Source: Corticium candelabrum (taxonomy: Eukaryota; Porifera; Homoscleromorpha; Homosclerophorida; Plakinidae). From it: a stretch of 64,000 nt of DNA. Both the position numbers and the translations under genes were made by a program. The stretch is taken from assembly GCF_963422355.1 (NCBI RefSeq), contig NC_085105.1, positions 4,672,651 to 4,736,650 on the forward strand. Direction: 5' to 3'. Below are positions 22,701 to 37,100 of the stretch, in pieces. The first letter of the stretch is position 1; each line of letters begins with the position of its first letter. The notes under the pieces were generated by a model that saw only the letters and a program-made list of their open reading frames with translations, did no database searches and had not been told where the DNA came from.

Positions 22701-24559
22701 CTCTTTCTCACTTCCAGTCAAAACTGGATCTTTCTTCTAGTTCTGCCTTGACATCAGGAGGGAATGAAAACCAAAGCAAATAGTGGTCAACTTGCAGAAG
22801 TTTCAAAGTAAATGAAAATGAACTTTAGAAAATGAACGTACAGTTGTGACAGTATTTGTCACTACTGCATAGCTAATTATTACCTGTAATTAGAGCTTCT
22901 GTGCCATTCCAGCAATATGACAATGCACACTGTCACAGAATAGGTCTTCTTATAACAGATTATATGAACAGTCTAATCAGTGTTTAGCGAGTTATGTGGC
23001 AGGAAGATAGTTACCAAGCACTTGACTGTACTTATTTCTTTGGACAGATTTGAATCTAACTGGGAAGAGTAGCAATCATGGAACCAAGCCACACCGGCAC
23101 ATGGCACAATGTGCACATTTCAGTTATACATGTGACAGATTTTGGGAGTTACAATGACCTTTTAGGCAGTCCAGTGAAAGCGGTACTGTACCTAAACATT
23201 GACACCAGTGCAGAATCATGGTCAAATCTCCATAGGGTGTTGCCCGCTACGACAGATGCAGCAATGCAGAAGGTCTCCATAACTCGCTTATTTTCTCAAC
23301 TTGTCGTATCTACTTACCTTGGAGACTAGGGTACGACAATAGTAAAACAGATATATTTGTCTTTGTACAGATTTATTGGAGCACGCTGCTGTTTTGCAAC
23401 ACTTATCATTGCAGTTGACATTTTATCAGTCAAGTCTTCGGCATCCCAATGTAACCTAAGGTCTACCAATTGCTCTGCTGATCAACTTAATGACTAGAAC
23501 TGATTCTAAACCAAGAATAGGGGCACGTTTCTTTATTCTCTTCTGCCCCTTTTGAAGAGACAGAAGAGATTCTGCTTCGTTTCTCTATTTTTGGTGGAGG
23601 GGTGTCAGAAGAGTGGTCAGAGGTGTTGGAAGACTCTTCAGGAGAGGAGCAGAAGAGCTGGAAGAGAAGTGATGGAATAAACTCTGCTGTGGTTTTTTTG
23701 TTGTCGTTAAGTTAGCGAGTGTGTAGTTTGGGTTGCAGACACGTGACATTCCGCGGGGAATTCGTTAGTAGGCTGTAAACACGTACCATGACATTCAACT
23801 TTGCAAATTCTACGTTATCAACTGCTTCCAGCGACGTCTAACCCTTTCAACATACCCAAGTATGCGAGTTCTGGCTATGCGCTCTTCACCCAATGGGGGC
23901 CACAACTTCTTCAAGCTCTCTCGATGAAAAAAATTCATTTCGTTATCAGAAAGAAGCAACAACACTTCTGCTACCACTTCTGCCAGTTTGACACGAAAAT
24001 CGTCCATTGCCAAAGAATTGACACGAGCGCATGTGCCACGTCTTTCGTATCGTTTCTTTATTTGAACCTCTTTCGTCTCTGCTTACTCTTCCAGGCAACT
24101 CTTTTGGAAGAGGTGGAAGACTTTCAGAAGAGGCAGAAGAGAATATAGAAACGTGCCCTAAGTAATAAATTCCAGTGGCTTGCTTTCTGGTCTGAAGGGA
24201 TTGTGAGCTTTATCTGCTACTTACTTCTGTCTGGTAACCACCACAACAATCTGTATACGCTATGTCTCATATTCCATGATATAGACAAAGCAGTCTTGTC
24301 ACAGGGCTAGAACTTGAAGCAGGCTTTTTGGATTATGTAATGTACTGAAGTTGTTTATTGTGGCTGTTTTTCTCTAAATTGACAAAAAATTCTTTTTTCT
24401 GTTCTCCCTCTGACGTAGGGTACAAACTGGCAAATGAGACCCAGTTTTGACCAGAATCAGAAAAGACCAGAGAGATCTCCTCTCATCAGCAAACCAGGGA
24501 GGGGATTAAAGCTTTGTGTCTAATGTATCAATTGCTGTCTTTACTGCAACTAGCAAATC

Positions 24560-24634
<75 letters not shown>

Positions 24635-27600
24635 ACACACACACACAGTACATTGCACTATACCACACCACATCGCATCACACTACACATCATCATAGAG
24701 GGATGTATCATGAGGTGTGTGATACTTCTGTGGGCATGCACGATAATGCTAAACTATAGACAGCCACTTTATAATTTGAGTGACGTCCATTATTTCAAGT
24801 TGTTTAAATATAGAATGGTTGATTGTGAAATATATGTATTAGTACAGAAGCTGACTGTTTGAACAGGTTGGTGTTGGTCTTGCTCCTGGTGGCCTTCCTC
24901 CTGCGGGTCTTGCTCCTCTCAAGCTTCCAGGTTCAGAGAGTGTCATTAAGCCACCATTAGGGCCACTCAGAGGCATTCCTCCTCTTAAGAAAAGCATTGA
25001 AAGCTCTCTGACAGGGTCAAGTTCAGGAAGTGCACTGAATGTAAGGTGGATGTTCTTGCGGCTTGTAATTATGTTTTTATTTCTGGTTGCTGCATAGCCA
25101 TTGGTAGGCAAAGCTATGACTGGGAAGCCGGCCATGAATGTGGGTGAGATGCAGCTGAGTCGTGAAGAAGAATCTGATGATGATGTTGTAAGCCTGGTAT
25201 TGTGTATTACTTGTTTAAGTACTTTACTGCTTTGTTATAGAGTTTTGAAATTGCTGGCAAGTTGTCTCAGCATGACATTGCTGCTCTTGGTTATGTGGTT
25301 AGTGTTGGCTTCTGTGTATTAATCTGTCTATTGTAGGTGATGACATTTGTGTGCTTTGTTAAGGAATCGGGATCAGAACATATGTCAGATCCTGTTTCTA
25401 ATCGACCAGATGTTAACCCAATGATGCAGAGTGAGAGTTTTCTGGATAGTGAAAGTGAACCAGTAAGAATGTATATGATTATTATACATGTTACTCATAT
25501 GTTGTATAAATTGCAAACTGGTAATCATATTGTGTTCTCTTGAATAATCAGAAATTCAGTTCATAGTCTTGCCTAAGTAGGTCTGATATTTACTACATTG
25601 TTTAAGAGAAGTAATGCAAGAGTTCTTTAAGATCGTGGAACAAGAATAGTTTGTTAGGCATCCTATGAACTCATTAGGGGAACATTAGTTTGACCTACTA
25701 GTAATTGCTATAAGCAATTGTTGCAATAATTGCAGCACGCAGTGCAGTCCATACAACTGAGCAATATTTAATTGGCTAATGTTTGAATTTATCATTACCA
25801 GGAGCTGAAAAAGTGCTTCTGGCTCAACAAAATTCTCTTATGCTGTGTAAAACATGTAATATTAGACTTTGAGTCTTACGTGTTCAATTAGTTTGACATT
25901 TATTGCGAGAAAACCTGTTTCAGATGGTACATTTTTATACCAGTATTTGAACATTGAGTTCTCGGTCATGCCAAGAAAACGTGCTCTTTTATAGTGGGAA
26001 ATGCGTCATCATAGAATGGCATCATCAACATGGCTCAGGGACAGCAGCCGGATGTATCATATCTGCGAGTAAGGCATCGGTTCAACATCCCCCATAACTT
26101 CTTGATCAGTGCTTCTAAAAGTGGCTGGATGACACATGAAACCATAGTGCACTGGATGAGCAAGTTTTGGAGCAATACGGAAGATGATGTGCACCACCTA
26201 CTTGTTCTTGATGAGTAGAGTTCACAAATGTGGTGAAATCTGAGCAGACGCTGCAAGTAAGAACACTGACCTTGCGTATATTCTTGGTGGATGTACCAGC
26301 CTTGCACAGCCACTTGATGTTTTGGCAAATAAATTGTTCAATGATCATGTGCATCATTTATGGGAACAATTTGTCTTTGAAAATGTGTGTGCTTTGGCAA
26401 CTGTTCCCAGTTGTGACAAACGCACTGAATTGGACATTGAGTCATGGACAGCTGTCAGAGATGACACAATCATGAAGATGTTTCTCCGTTGTGTTATTTC
26501 AAATGCGGTGGACTGCTCACAAGATGGCGAGTTCTTTGACCATTGTCCTTTGAACAAAAGTGAACTGAAACAAGTTGCAGGCTTGTTGTTTAGTGACTGA
26601 CTCTGACACAGAATTTGTAGGCTTTAGTGAATCTGAGATAACAGAGGGTTAGTAGATGGTACCAGTAATAGCGAAGGTTGTTTTAGCAAACTTGAGTTGT
26701 AGTAATTAGTCAAACACTTCCACCAATTAGCACTTAAAGGTGTCATATCTTCCAGCAAGACCCCATCCCATACACATACACACAGACTAAGCTGTAGTTG
26801 TTTTTGTATCTTTTATAGGAGTTTGGGCTGGCAAATCATTTGGTTGGTCTCAGTCCTGATCTTCTTAAACCAGCAGCACAGCAGACAGACACTTCCACAG
26901 AAAAGCAGCATCAGAAGCCAACTACTGATCTAAAGAACTCTGCATTTACTAGTCAGGTTGCAGCATTGAATACAACAACAGCAACAAACACAAAAGTGGC
27001 TGCGCTAAACGTAGTTGGAAATATGCGATATGAGGAAGAAGATGAAGAAGACAGTGATGACATCAGTGACAATTCAGAAGAGAGGAATGTAGAAGAGGCA
27101 AGACTAAAGGCAGTGTCTGCTGCTGTTGGTAGAGCATCTATACATGCAGAGATTGCAAAGCAGGAGGAGCTGCAAAAGGCAGAACTTGAAAAGTAAGCTT
27201 TAGTTATGAAATGTTGTAATATTGTGTGGGGGGTGGAGCAGATGGTAGAGTGTTGGTGATGACATCTGGGATCTTGTATTTCGTGATGAGGGTTGAAGGT
27301 TTGATCCTGGTGGAGGCGACACTGTTGCAGTTTCCTTGAGCAAGGAACTCACCCACACTTGCTTCTCTTGACTCAGGAGTATCATTGAGTACCTGTTCAT
27401 TGACTGGGGTGGACAAGACCGCTGGCTTGGCAGCAACATCATGCAGCAAACGGGTACGTTTGGGCCTTGGTGTCTAGTCCCAGAGCTGCGCCATTGTCAG
27501 TGCCCCTGGATGAATCTGGCCAAGCTCCAGGTGGATTGTAGCGCTTGCCTCATGACTCCACGTAGCACATGGAGGCCCTGTCTCTAGAGGCAGGGGGAGC

Positions 27601-27672
27601 TATCTCCGCAACTGACCTCAAGGTCGACGTCGAAAGACGTGGAGGGCTTAACATTTGTCCATTTTTTGTTTG

Positions 27673-27766
<94 letters not shown>

Positions 27767-28078
27767 GGGTCACAAGTTCAAGTCACAGTGATGGTGAGCT
27801 ATGGCATAATTTCGTTAAGCAAGAAACTAACACTCATTTGCTTCTCTTGACTCCGGAGTATAAATGAGTACTTGGTCATTGACTAGGGTCCTGGTGAGAC
27901 TTCGGGTGCTCACACCACAGTTGACTTCACAAGTTGGTGCTCCTGTGAGTGCCTGGCCCGGCTCCAGGAGTTTGCTAGCGCAGGCCCAGAGTTCTCTGAG
28001 TAGCTCACAGGGGCCAGCTTAACAGCTGGGGGTGTGATCTCTGAGAGGCAGCTCCTGACATTTAGGATTTTAGGATGT

Positions 28079-28138
<60 letters not shown>

Positions 28139-31100
28139 TGTTTGTGTTGGTTAGAGAGTCATCCGATAGAGTGTGTACATCCGGGATCTTGCAGGGTTGC
28201 AAGTTCAAGTCACAGTGATGTGGCAAGCTAGGGCAAGAAACTTACACACAATTGCCTCTCTCAGCTCAGGAGTATAAATGAGTACCTGGTCTTTGACTGG
28301 GAACTAAGTGGCCCTCGGCTGTGACATGACATCAATCACTAGTGTCCAGGTGAGACTTCAGGTGCTCACACCACAGCTGGCTTCACAAGCTGGTGCTCTT
28401 GTGAGTACTGGGCCCGGCTCCAGGAGATTGCTAGCACAGGCCCAGAGTCCTCCTGAGTAGCGCACAGGAGAGCAGCTGTTGGCTGGGGGCATGACCAGTG
28501 TCTAGCAGCTCGTAATTTGTAGTTTAGTTTTAGTGTGTGTTTGTGTCCCTTTCCAATAGTGCTTTTTGCTTTGACTTCTGGCTAGATTGCTGACGTTGTG
28601 TATGTGACGTTTTAGGAAGATTTATAGTTGGTATTGATTCTGTGTACAGAGTGGCTGAACAGCATCATAAGGAACTAGAAGAGTTAAGAGGCAAGTTTCA
28701 AGGTGAGCTGACTCGTGAAAAGATGCGATTGGAGCAAGAGAAGGAAACCGAATTGAACAAGCTTCGAGCACGTCTCAATCAAGAGAAAATTGCTGAAGAG
28801 GCTAAACTGAAACAGAACAACAAAAACGCTTTGGAGAAGATGAAGAAGACAATGGGGGAAGAAAAAGATGATGAGGAAGCCAGAATGGCAGAGCAAAAGC
28901 AAGAGGCTGTGAGAAAGATAAATTTGGAAGTGTGTTGGATTACAGATTTTTAAGTAAATTGGGGTACAGTGATATTTGTTCTCTTAATTTAGCTGAAGAA
29001 CAGTAAAGAGCAAGCTGAAGCTGAGGTAAAAGACAAGCACAAGAGAGAGCTTGATGTCTTAAGAGTGAAATTAGAAAATGAGAGGGTTATTGAAGAGAGG
29101 AGGATTAAAGAAGAGAGTGAGACAGCTTTGCAAGAGCTGGAAATTGAACTAAAAAATAGAAAAGATAGTAGGCAAGCTGAATTAGCATCAACATGTGAGC
29201 ATGAACTTGACAATATTAGGAAACAGTTTGACGAGAGGTGTAGAAAGGTGGGTATAGACTAATTTTGATTGATGTAGTTCAGCAGGCTATGCATTTTTAG
29301 GATGTAGTCTCGTGCTGACTGTTATATGTGTTATCTATTTAGGTAAGAGATGAGCTAGAACAGCAACATGACAATGAAGTAGCACTGTTACGAGAAACAA
29401 TGACCAAAGAACATTCCCAGGTAAGAGGTCATCCATAATTGTCGACATTTACTCAAGCATACAAAGTGTGCAGGGGGTAAGAGTAGTTGTTGTACACTTT
29501 TGGGGTGGACTATAAAATGTTGATGATCTCTTTTTGTCCAGAAGTAGATAGAAAGTGATACTGAAGTCGGGATAAAGCATTTACAACTATGTGTGTTGTA
29601 TATGTGTGTAAATTACTGTAAACCATCCGTCGCAAGCGTATCATGCATATACTAATAGTCTAGCATGCGCTAGCTGTTTCTCACATGTGTTTAAAGTATA
29701 TTGCAAGGGGCGGTAGGTACTCTGCGGTGCTGACAGACCTGTCTAAGAGACCTTGTGCTGTTTATAAAACACCGGCGAACAGTACCAGCAGTTTGTGAGC
29801 GCTTTTGTCTTTGTCTCTCAAGGAAGCTGTGCAGAAAGTGCAACAACAATGGAGGACTGTTTGCCGAAACGATGAAATGTGCATCTCAATCTTTGAATGG
29901 GCTTCTAATTTTCTAATTGTAATACCATGGTACACTAGAAATAGCTTCACATGACCTACATTTATTATGTACGCTTAGGGGAGGGGAAGGGTATGCAGAA
30001 AAGAGTACACTTTGTATGCTTGAGTAAATGTCACCAATTATGGATTACTCTTAAGTTAGATATTTAAGGTGGCAGTATTTAGTGATGGATAGTGGTAGTG
30101 ATTGTGTCCATGTGAGGACTGAGCAATAACTATTGGTATTACTGAGAGTGTCATAGTGATGCTGACTTTGTACATTTGATATTTTAGATAGAATAGCAGC
30201 CTCTTCACTAAAACTTCTGTTTATGCTAAATTAGTCTTTCTTAATTTAAGTTGTACTGATATCGAAGGAAGGTATGATCAAGAGAATTTTAGGGTATTCA
30301 TAGAAAAGTCATCATGTGAGCAACTCACTCGAACTGCCGTAACTGAGTTGTTGTACATATTTATGTGCATATATTATGTATGAAAATATGTATGTTGGTA
30401 GTGCTTTCATACTGCAGGAAAGTATGGCATGCAGTGATTGCCTAATGTAAAGAAGAACTAGCCTTTACGTTGCATGTGGCAACAAACGACAATAGTGAGA
30501 CATCCAATCAAAGCCAATAGAGATTAGTGTGGGACATTAAAAATTATTGGGTGTCAGACACCTCAGTTTAGCTTTCATATTTGCGCTGCATTTCTCAACA
30601 AAAGACAGTAGCTAGATGGACACTTGTAAGCTACTGTTGTTATCAGAGAATTTCTTGCAGATGAGTTCATCGTAAGTTACAAACCACAAAATTCTGAGAG
30701 AAACATTGTAGGAGACTTTGAAAAACTGTAACTCTAACCTGTATGATTGCTTCTTGCTTAAACAGTTTACAACAAACAAAGACTTGTGTCGCTGTGAGGT
30801 TTCGAAAGTTGTTATGTGGTTTACGATATGTACAGTGTAGAACAATGATGGGCTTATGTTGCCATTTTGGACTGAGGAACAAGCCTGTGTTCATAGAGCT
30901 TGTAGGCATTGTTGACTTAGCCTAACTCAGTGTCAGCAACAACTACACATACATAACATACATAAGAGCTTAGAAATTTGGCAAGACATTCACAGACAGT
31001 TGTGCTTATGTAGATTAAACAGTTTGTAGCTTTAGAAACAATATGTACAGAGCTTTTCAGTTACTAGTAGGAAAGGGAAATTGCGTTTTCAGAAGAATGC

Positions 31101-34100
31101 TGTAAATGGCAAATATTTTGGTAGACAGCAGCATTGTTTTAGTCTTCAAAAGGCACTTGGTCAGCTGAGCTGCTACAGTAGTACAAGTTTTGCACTGTAT
31201 AATCATAGTTCTATAGTATACAGTACATCGTTGCATGCTCATGTGTGACAGGCACCTGGTACTCCAGCGTTCTTTTGCTCCAGCTAGAGATATATAGTTT
31301 GTATCAATGTTATGATGAATGGACATTTTGCAAAATGCATGCTTGTAGTATGTAGATTAATATTGTACGGTAGCATGTTTAGCTTGGAATTTAGTGCAGC
31401 TTATAGTGCTAATATTAGCTGTTGTTATGCATATTATTGTATCAAAAATCTTCTTGATGAAATAATGAAAATATATGCTTTGCCAGACTATTGTTATTTT
31501 GATTATTCTGTCTTGTATCAGGGGCAGATACAGTGGTACCTCAGTGGAGGCACAGTCATACTCGTTTTATACACTGCTATGGATAAGTCTACCAATAATT
31601 TGCTAGTCATGCTAACAGCCACTAAAGTTACGTATCTGTCTTCATTTTTCAATACGAACAATGGAAAGCAGTGAGTCCTCATAGTTGTCTAATCATCACT
31701 TAAGTCGGGTCACAGTACAACGCCGACGTTGACGCTGACGCTGGAATAGAAATGAATCCTATTCCAGCGTTAGCGTCACCATCAACATCAAAGGATGCCG
31801 CCTGTGTCAGCTGAGCATCAGCATCAATACTGTGAACCGGGCTTAGTGGGCACAGACATTTTGTGGTTTTTTGCTTGCAACAACATCTGTCACTTTCACC
31901 ATAGTTTTCGATGACTGTAGTACATCACAGCTACAGTAACAACTTCCTTTGTAAGTTCACCTAACTCTGACTTTGTCTACTACCTAACTCTGACTTTTGT
32001 CTACAACATAATATGGGAATTTGAAATAACAAAGCAAGTATGTAATGCAAGAGTTTGTGCTTGGGTATGATCCTATCTTAGTAATCGAAAGTGAAAATGT
32101 AATTAGAATGTGATAGATGTCTGTTATCAACAACACCCTTAGTTATATTGATGTATTACATTTTAATACATGAAGTAAGTCAGGCTACAGTTGAAGATTT
32201 GCATTCTTGGGAATGTATAGACATTATAACACGCATAAGCTTGGGTTAGGCTATTGCAACATTACGTGTTCAACTGGACGATACTAGCAGAAAGGAAAAG
32301 GATAGACTAACTGAGCAGCTGGAGCAACTTCGAGGAGATGTTGCAAAAAATGAAACAGCTGCCAGAGATCAGGTGCAGTGTTTTCTCTTGTAAACACTGA
32401 AGTGTTAGTATCAACATTTGGTTTTTTCAGATGCAGAAAGAATTTGAAATGAAGAAAGTAAAACTTGAGGAGGAACACAAGGGCCAAATTGTAGTGTGAT
32501 TTAGGTCTTTCTGTATGCAACTGTTATGCAGTGTGTCTCATTAATGTGTAGGCAGCTTGTATTACTGCTCATCAAGAGAAAATAGATGCTATGCAGAAGG
32601 AGTTTGCCTCTCAAGTGTGTAACTATGGAGACATGTTGTTTTGACATGGCAGCATATTGTATTGTTTTAGGAGGCAGAAGAGAGAACAAAGCTTGACAAT
32701 GCTTTGGAAGGAATAAAAAGAGACGGACAGCAGGTAACATTTATGTGGAGAGCTGTGTGATATTGTAATATATTATATATGATATTTTGTGTAATTGTCA
32801 GGCCATTGGAGACAGTAGAATGCAGCTAGAAGAAGAAAGACAGACACTGTTGGTTGACACAGAACAGCAGGTGCAGCATGACAAATACGTATAATGAATG
32901 CTTTGTGATGTGAATATGAGGATAATTTTATTAACTGTGCATGCGTTTGGCTTCTGTGTCAGTGACTTGTTTTATTAATCTACAACAAAGTGAGAGATGA
33001 CACTCTGCACTTAACTAATGTTGTAATATTATATACTGTATTTGCATACTTTGGTTTCTGCAATAGATACCATATGTCTAGCCTTGGCGCTAGGCCATCT
33101 TTACCTTAGGTGGTTGAGTAACACACACGATTATACTTGCTACTATATATATATACTGCAGATGAAGATCTGAAGAGGACTTTGATTTAGTTTTAGTGCA
33201 ACTGACACTGAAGAAGATTGAGATTTACAGTACATCAAATGTGTTTGCAGTTACTGGTAATTATGTTTCTATTATGGCTTACCTGAAATATGACTGCAGG
33301 ACAAATTATTATTGGAGCCCCATGCTTGAGTAGTACTCAAATAATGCACCACTGTCCAGATGATAAAAAATAGTACCTCATGTTGGGCTCTATTTGTGGG
33401 AATGCAGTAGATACTGGATATGAATGAATGTTTCTGATAGTTATCATGTTCTGCTTACATTAGCTGTACATCCTGTTGCATCTGCATTGGATGATAGTTT
33501 TTTTTGTGTTCTTTGTGATTCAATGATGTCTGTAACAAGGAAGTAAATTTTGTTGTTTCTAGAAGGAAGAGATTCTGCTCTTGAGGAAGTCATTAGAAGA
33601 ACAGCAAGAGCAGCTCAAAATGTGGAAGCGTGAAATGGAAGTTGAGGTAAGCTTCTGTGCGGTACTTTCTGTTTAGGGGCACTGATCAACTTTTTGTGTC
33701 TTACAGGAAGAGAGAATTGCAGAAACTCGTAATCACTTACAGGAAGAGCGCAAGATTATATTGGCGGAGGAAAAGGTAATGCCACCTCTCAAACAAGCTT
33801 TTTGTATGTACGTACTTGAGGAAATATTTTTTAAGGCTGTTGGGGAGAGGCAAACTCAACTGAACATGGAGAAGCAAAAAATGCTGGAGGAGAGAAGCAG
33901 TCTTCAAGCAAGTTTAGAATCACTACACCAGGAGGTGTTGCAGCTCACTAGGTTAACTCTAGACTTGTGTGTATTATCATTACGATTATGAAAGCAACCT
34001 TGGCTCACGTCACTTCTGTAGCAGTAAGGAGTCTCTGAAAGCTGAACTTGAACAATTAAGTGCATCACGAGCTGTGTTATTGGAACAACAAGCAAAGCAG

Positions 34101-37100
34101 ACAGAGGAGCAAATGGCCACTGTTAGTAGCATGTAGCTCTGAGAATATGTGTGCTATCATTGATTTTGTAGGAGACCATTGGACTTCGGCCTCGTACATC
34201 AACGCCAGCACATCACAATGAAAACCACGATGGTGAAACAAACACTGAATTAGGCAGTAGTGAAGATGAAGTTCTTCACCATCATAACTTACATAGTCAA
34301 GAAGAAACAATGCATTTAACAGAGTTAGCTGCTCCTGTGGCTCGAGATACACTCTCTAGCTATGAAGTAGTTGGAGTTAGCACTGTGCTAGCAGAACAAG
34401 TAGGAGAGAAAGCAGGACAGGAAAAGCATGAACCACAGACATCAAGAAAACAGCAGAAACTACAAGGGCTGTCAACTAGCCGACATCAGAAGAGTAATTA
34501 TTGTGTAGTCATTATGCTACAGTGGTTATATGCTAAGAACCATTTTGTCTTAGGACAAAAGACATCAGAAAAGAGACGAAGCAGAAGGCGTACTGAAGTA
34601 GTGCAAAGGGTGGATGAGCCAATACGGGTATTGTACTATCATAGTGAATTTGGCATGTGTGTATATATTGTTTGTTTGTTTGAGGTTTGTCTGTCTGTCT
34701 GTCTGTTTGTTTGTTTGTTTGTTTGTTTGATTTAGTGGTGAAGTGTTGACTTAACATTGTAACGAATTTGTAAAGTCATCAATAAGTTGTACCACACTAA
34801 AAGAACTGTGTTATGGGTGCAACCTGAGTTGTTTTTCTTCTTGCATATGATGAGATGCTCTTCAGAATGATCTATAGGGTGGTATGCTTTTCAGAATCAT
34901 ATAAGGTGGAGGTGCAATTTGTGATCAATCTATATAGAGGGCACACAGGTTACATTCAGCTCTAATGACAACAACAATACATATTACATAACAGCACTAC
35001 TAATAGAATGAAAGCTAAAATCCAAAGTTTCCAATACTCTAAGCGTTCAGCAGACTCTGTTTTGTTAATAAGCTAAAACAAAAAAAATTGTGAATTGCGT
35101 ATCCCTTCTGCCTGCATTTCAAAGACCACTACTAGTTTTTCTTGGTTTTTCTTGAGCATGCGCATTTGTTATGCAATGTAATGAATAGATCTATTGTTTT
35201 TTGCATATCAGTTAGGGTTCAAGCTTTCTAACAAGGATGGAACGTTTTTCTTGTTTGTGTCTGTGTAGAGTCTTGCAGCAAGTTGGATATGAGCTACTAA
35301 TTGGCAGATCCAAGAATTTTTAATTACTATATTTCTTTGATTGAACACTGCACCTTCTATATTTCAGCTACAGCTCTAACTGCAGCATTTAAACGAGGGT
35401 GGTGTTTATTTAAGCTTTTTGTCCGTACTTTAGGAGTGTCACACTGTGAGTTTGACACTTCTTCAAGAGAACAACACTTACCTTACTGGTACGTATTTCA
35501 CGCGTTGAGATGTTATGTGGTGAAAAGTATCCCAGTAGTCTAAAGAAACGTTTGCCTCACTTGTGCCTCCAAAAAAGTCGTACGATTTTTCTTCAAAATT
35601 TGAGCAGTACAGTATATGCAGTTATTTGAGGCTGGCGTTTATATTTATCTGTACTCTCAGATGTGGCAATTAGCATGCAAAACAAGTGGAGGTCCTGTAC
35701 ACAAACAGAATTCCATTGCAGCTGTGTGGTCTGACTATGTAAGACATCTACACCAACATGAGACTTAGTTCAAGTACTGGGATTCAAACTATCAGCCAGA
35801 CATAACCTAGGCTTGAGGGTCTAGCCGGTCATCTCCCCCCCCCCCCACGGAGTAGAAAGACCGGCTGGAGACATTTGCCACTCAAAGAAAACCGCTGCCT
35901 GTCTATCCTCCAATCAGGGTATTACACTTTTGGTTAGTGTTTGTGCATGCACGTGTATTATGTTACGATAATTGCTGATAGCAATGCCCGTCGCTATTGG
36001 CTCTCTACTAATGCATTTGTTACTGAGTAGTCAATTGCTTTTGCTGTCTGATATCCATTTTGTTAGTGTGTGAGCTACACCGGCCTGCATGTCGTCTTCT
36101 CCTTTATTGTCTTCCTTTTCGTACTTGGAGGAATAGGCAGCGCATGCAAAACAACTTCTAGTTGCTCAGGGTGTTGTACGTTGCATGCATTGAACAAGTA
36201 GACCATCTATAAAGCGTGGTATTTGCACTCAATGCAGGGCAATGCGCAGAGCTATGATTTGCATACATTGCGGTTGACCTTTGGTTGGTCTCTGTGGTAA
36301 ACTTTGAGTCTAACTCTCTTAGAACTAGAGGCAGACAACAAGAAGAGCTGGAAAGAGTCAACCTGTTGTTTGTAGACTTGGATGGCACATGCCGAGACTA
36401 CACGCACTTGCGTCAGAGCAAAATTACATTAGCAAAGAGCCAATAGCGACGTGCATCCCTATCGGAGATGCACAAACATTGAATGGCACTCGAATTGGAG
36501 GATAGAGAGTCGGCGGTTTGTTTGAGTGGCGAATGTCTCCAGCTGGTCTTTCTCCACCACGAGGGGAGATGACTGGCTGGACTATTGAGCCTAGACATAA
36601 CCTTGTTTGATGATCAGTTTGGTACAACTTTCAACATAAATATTTCTTATTCATACTTGGTGTCCTACATTCCTAACATCTTGAATAGAGCAGTAAGGGA
36701 GGATGGTGCAGCTGATGTGACAAGACAAAGAATCAATACTAAGACTGTAAATCAAGAAATGTTTGTAGGCTATTTAATTTTGTAAATTTCACAAATTGCA
36801 AAGAATTTACTAACTTAAACTGCTCTAATACTAACGTTACAGCCAAAATATCCATGCATGTATTTGTAGCCCAAATATTCATGAGCGGACGCATATGCAC
36901 ATACAATGCTGTCTGAATGATGTCTTCATTGTTTGGCTCAGAGTAGTGTCCTGCATGCACTAGCTGTCAACGAATTGGCTTTGCAAGCCAAGAAATCAGA
37001 GACATATTGAGAATGAAGTAGGTACGTCAGCAGACCTACCCGAATGTTGATTTAGCCTTGTCACTTTCACACATGTATTCAAGACGGAAGAGGGAAGTTT

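Larger units (their letters stand above)
16152..24866. other. 8.7-kb CEP164 intron 3
   Basis: The codon phase on both sides is 0 and the protein reads GLQPLK then VGVGLAPGGL across it. It contains a THAP-like relic, two long dinucleotide arrays and an inverted-repeat element listed separately. Two copies of GCATGCCGGTATA (about 21345 and 21407) flank a TTACCAGAA/TTCTGGTAA hairpin. The 16.4-18.7 kb part has several medium minus-strand frames with no recognisable domain. Confidence 0.6.

Noticed and set aside
24514-24759. Frames of repeated Thr-His in the CA array
   Set aside because: Translation of a dinucleotide microsatellite; the same applies to the Cys-Val frames at 27569-27850 and 61679-61900 and the Asp-Arg-Gln-Thr frames in the ACAG arrays.
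31312-31674. 120-codon plus-strand frame in a CEP164 intron
   Set aside because: A/T-rich translation without domains. It lies in an intron between well-supported exons, with no splice phase that would join them.
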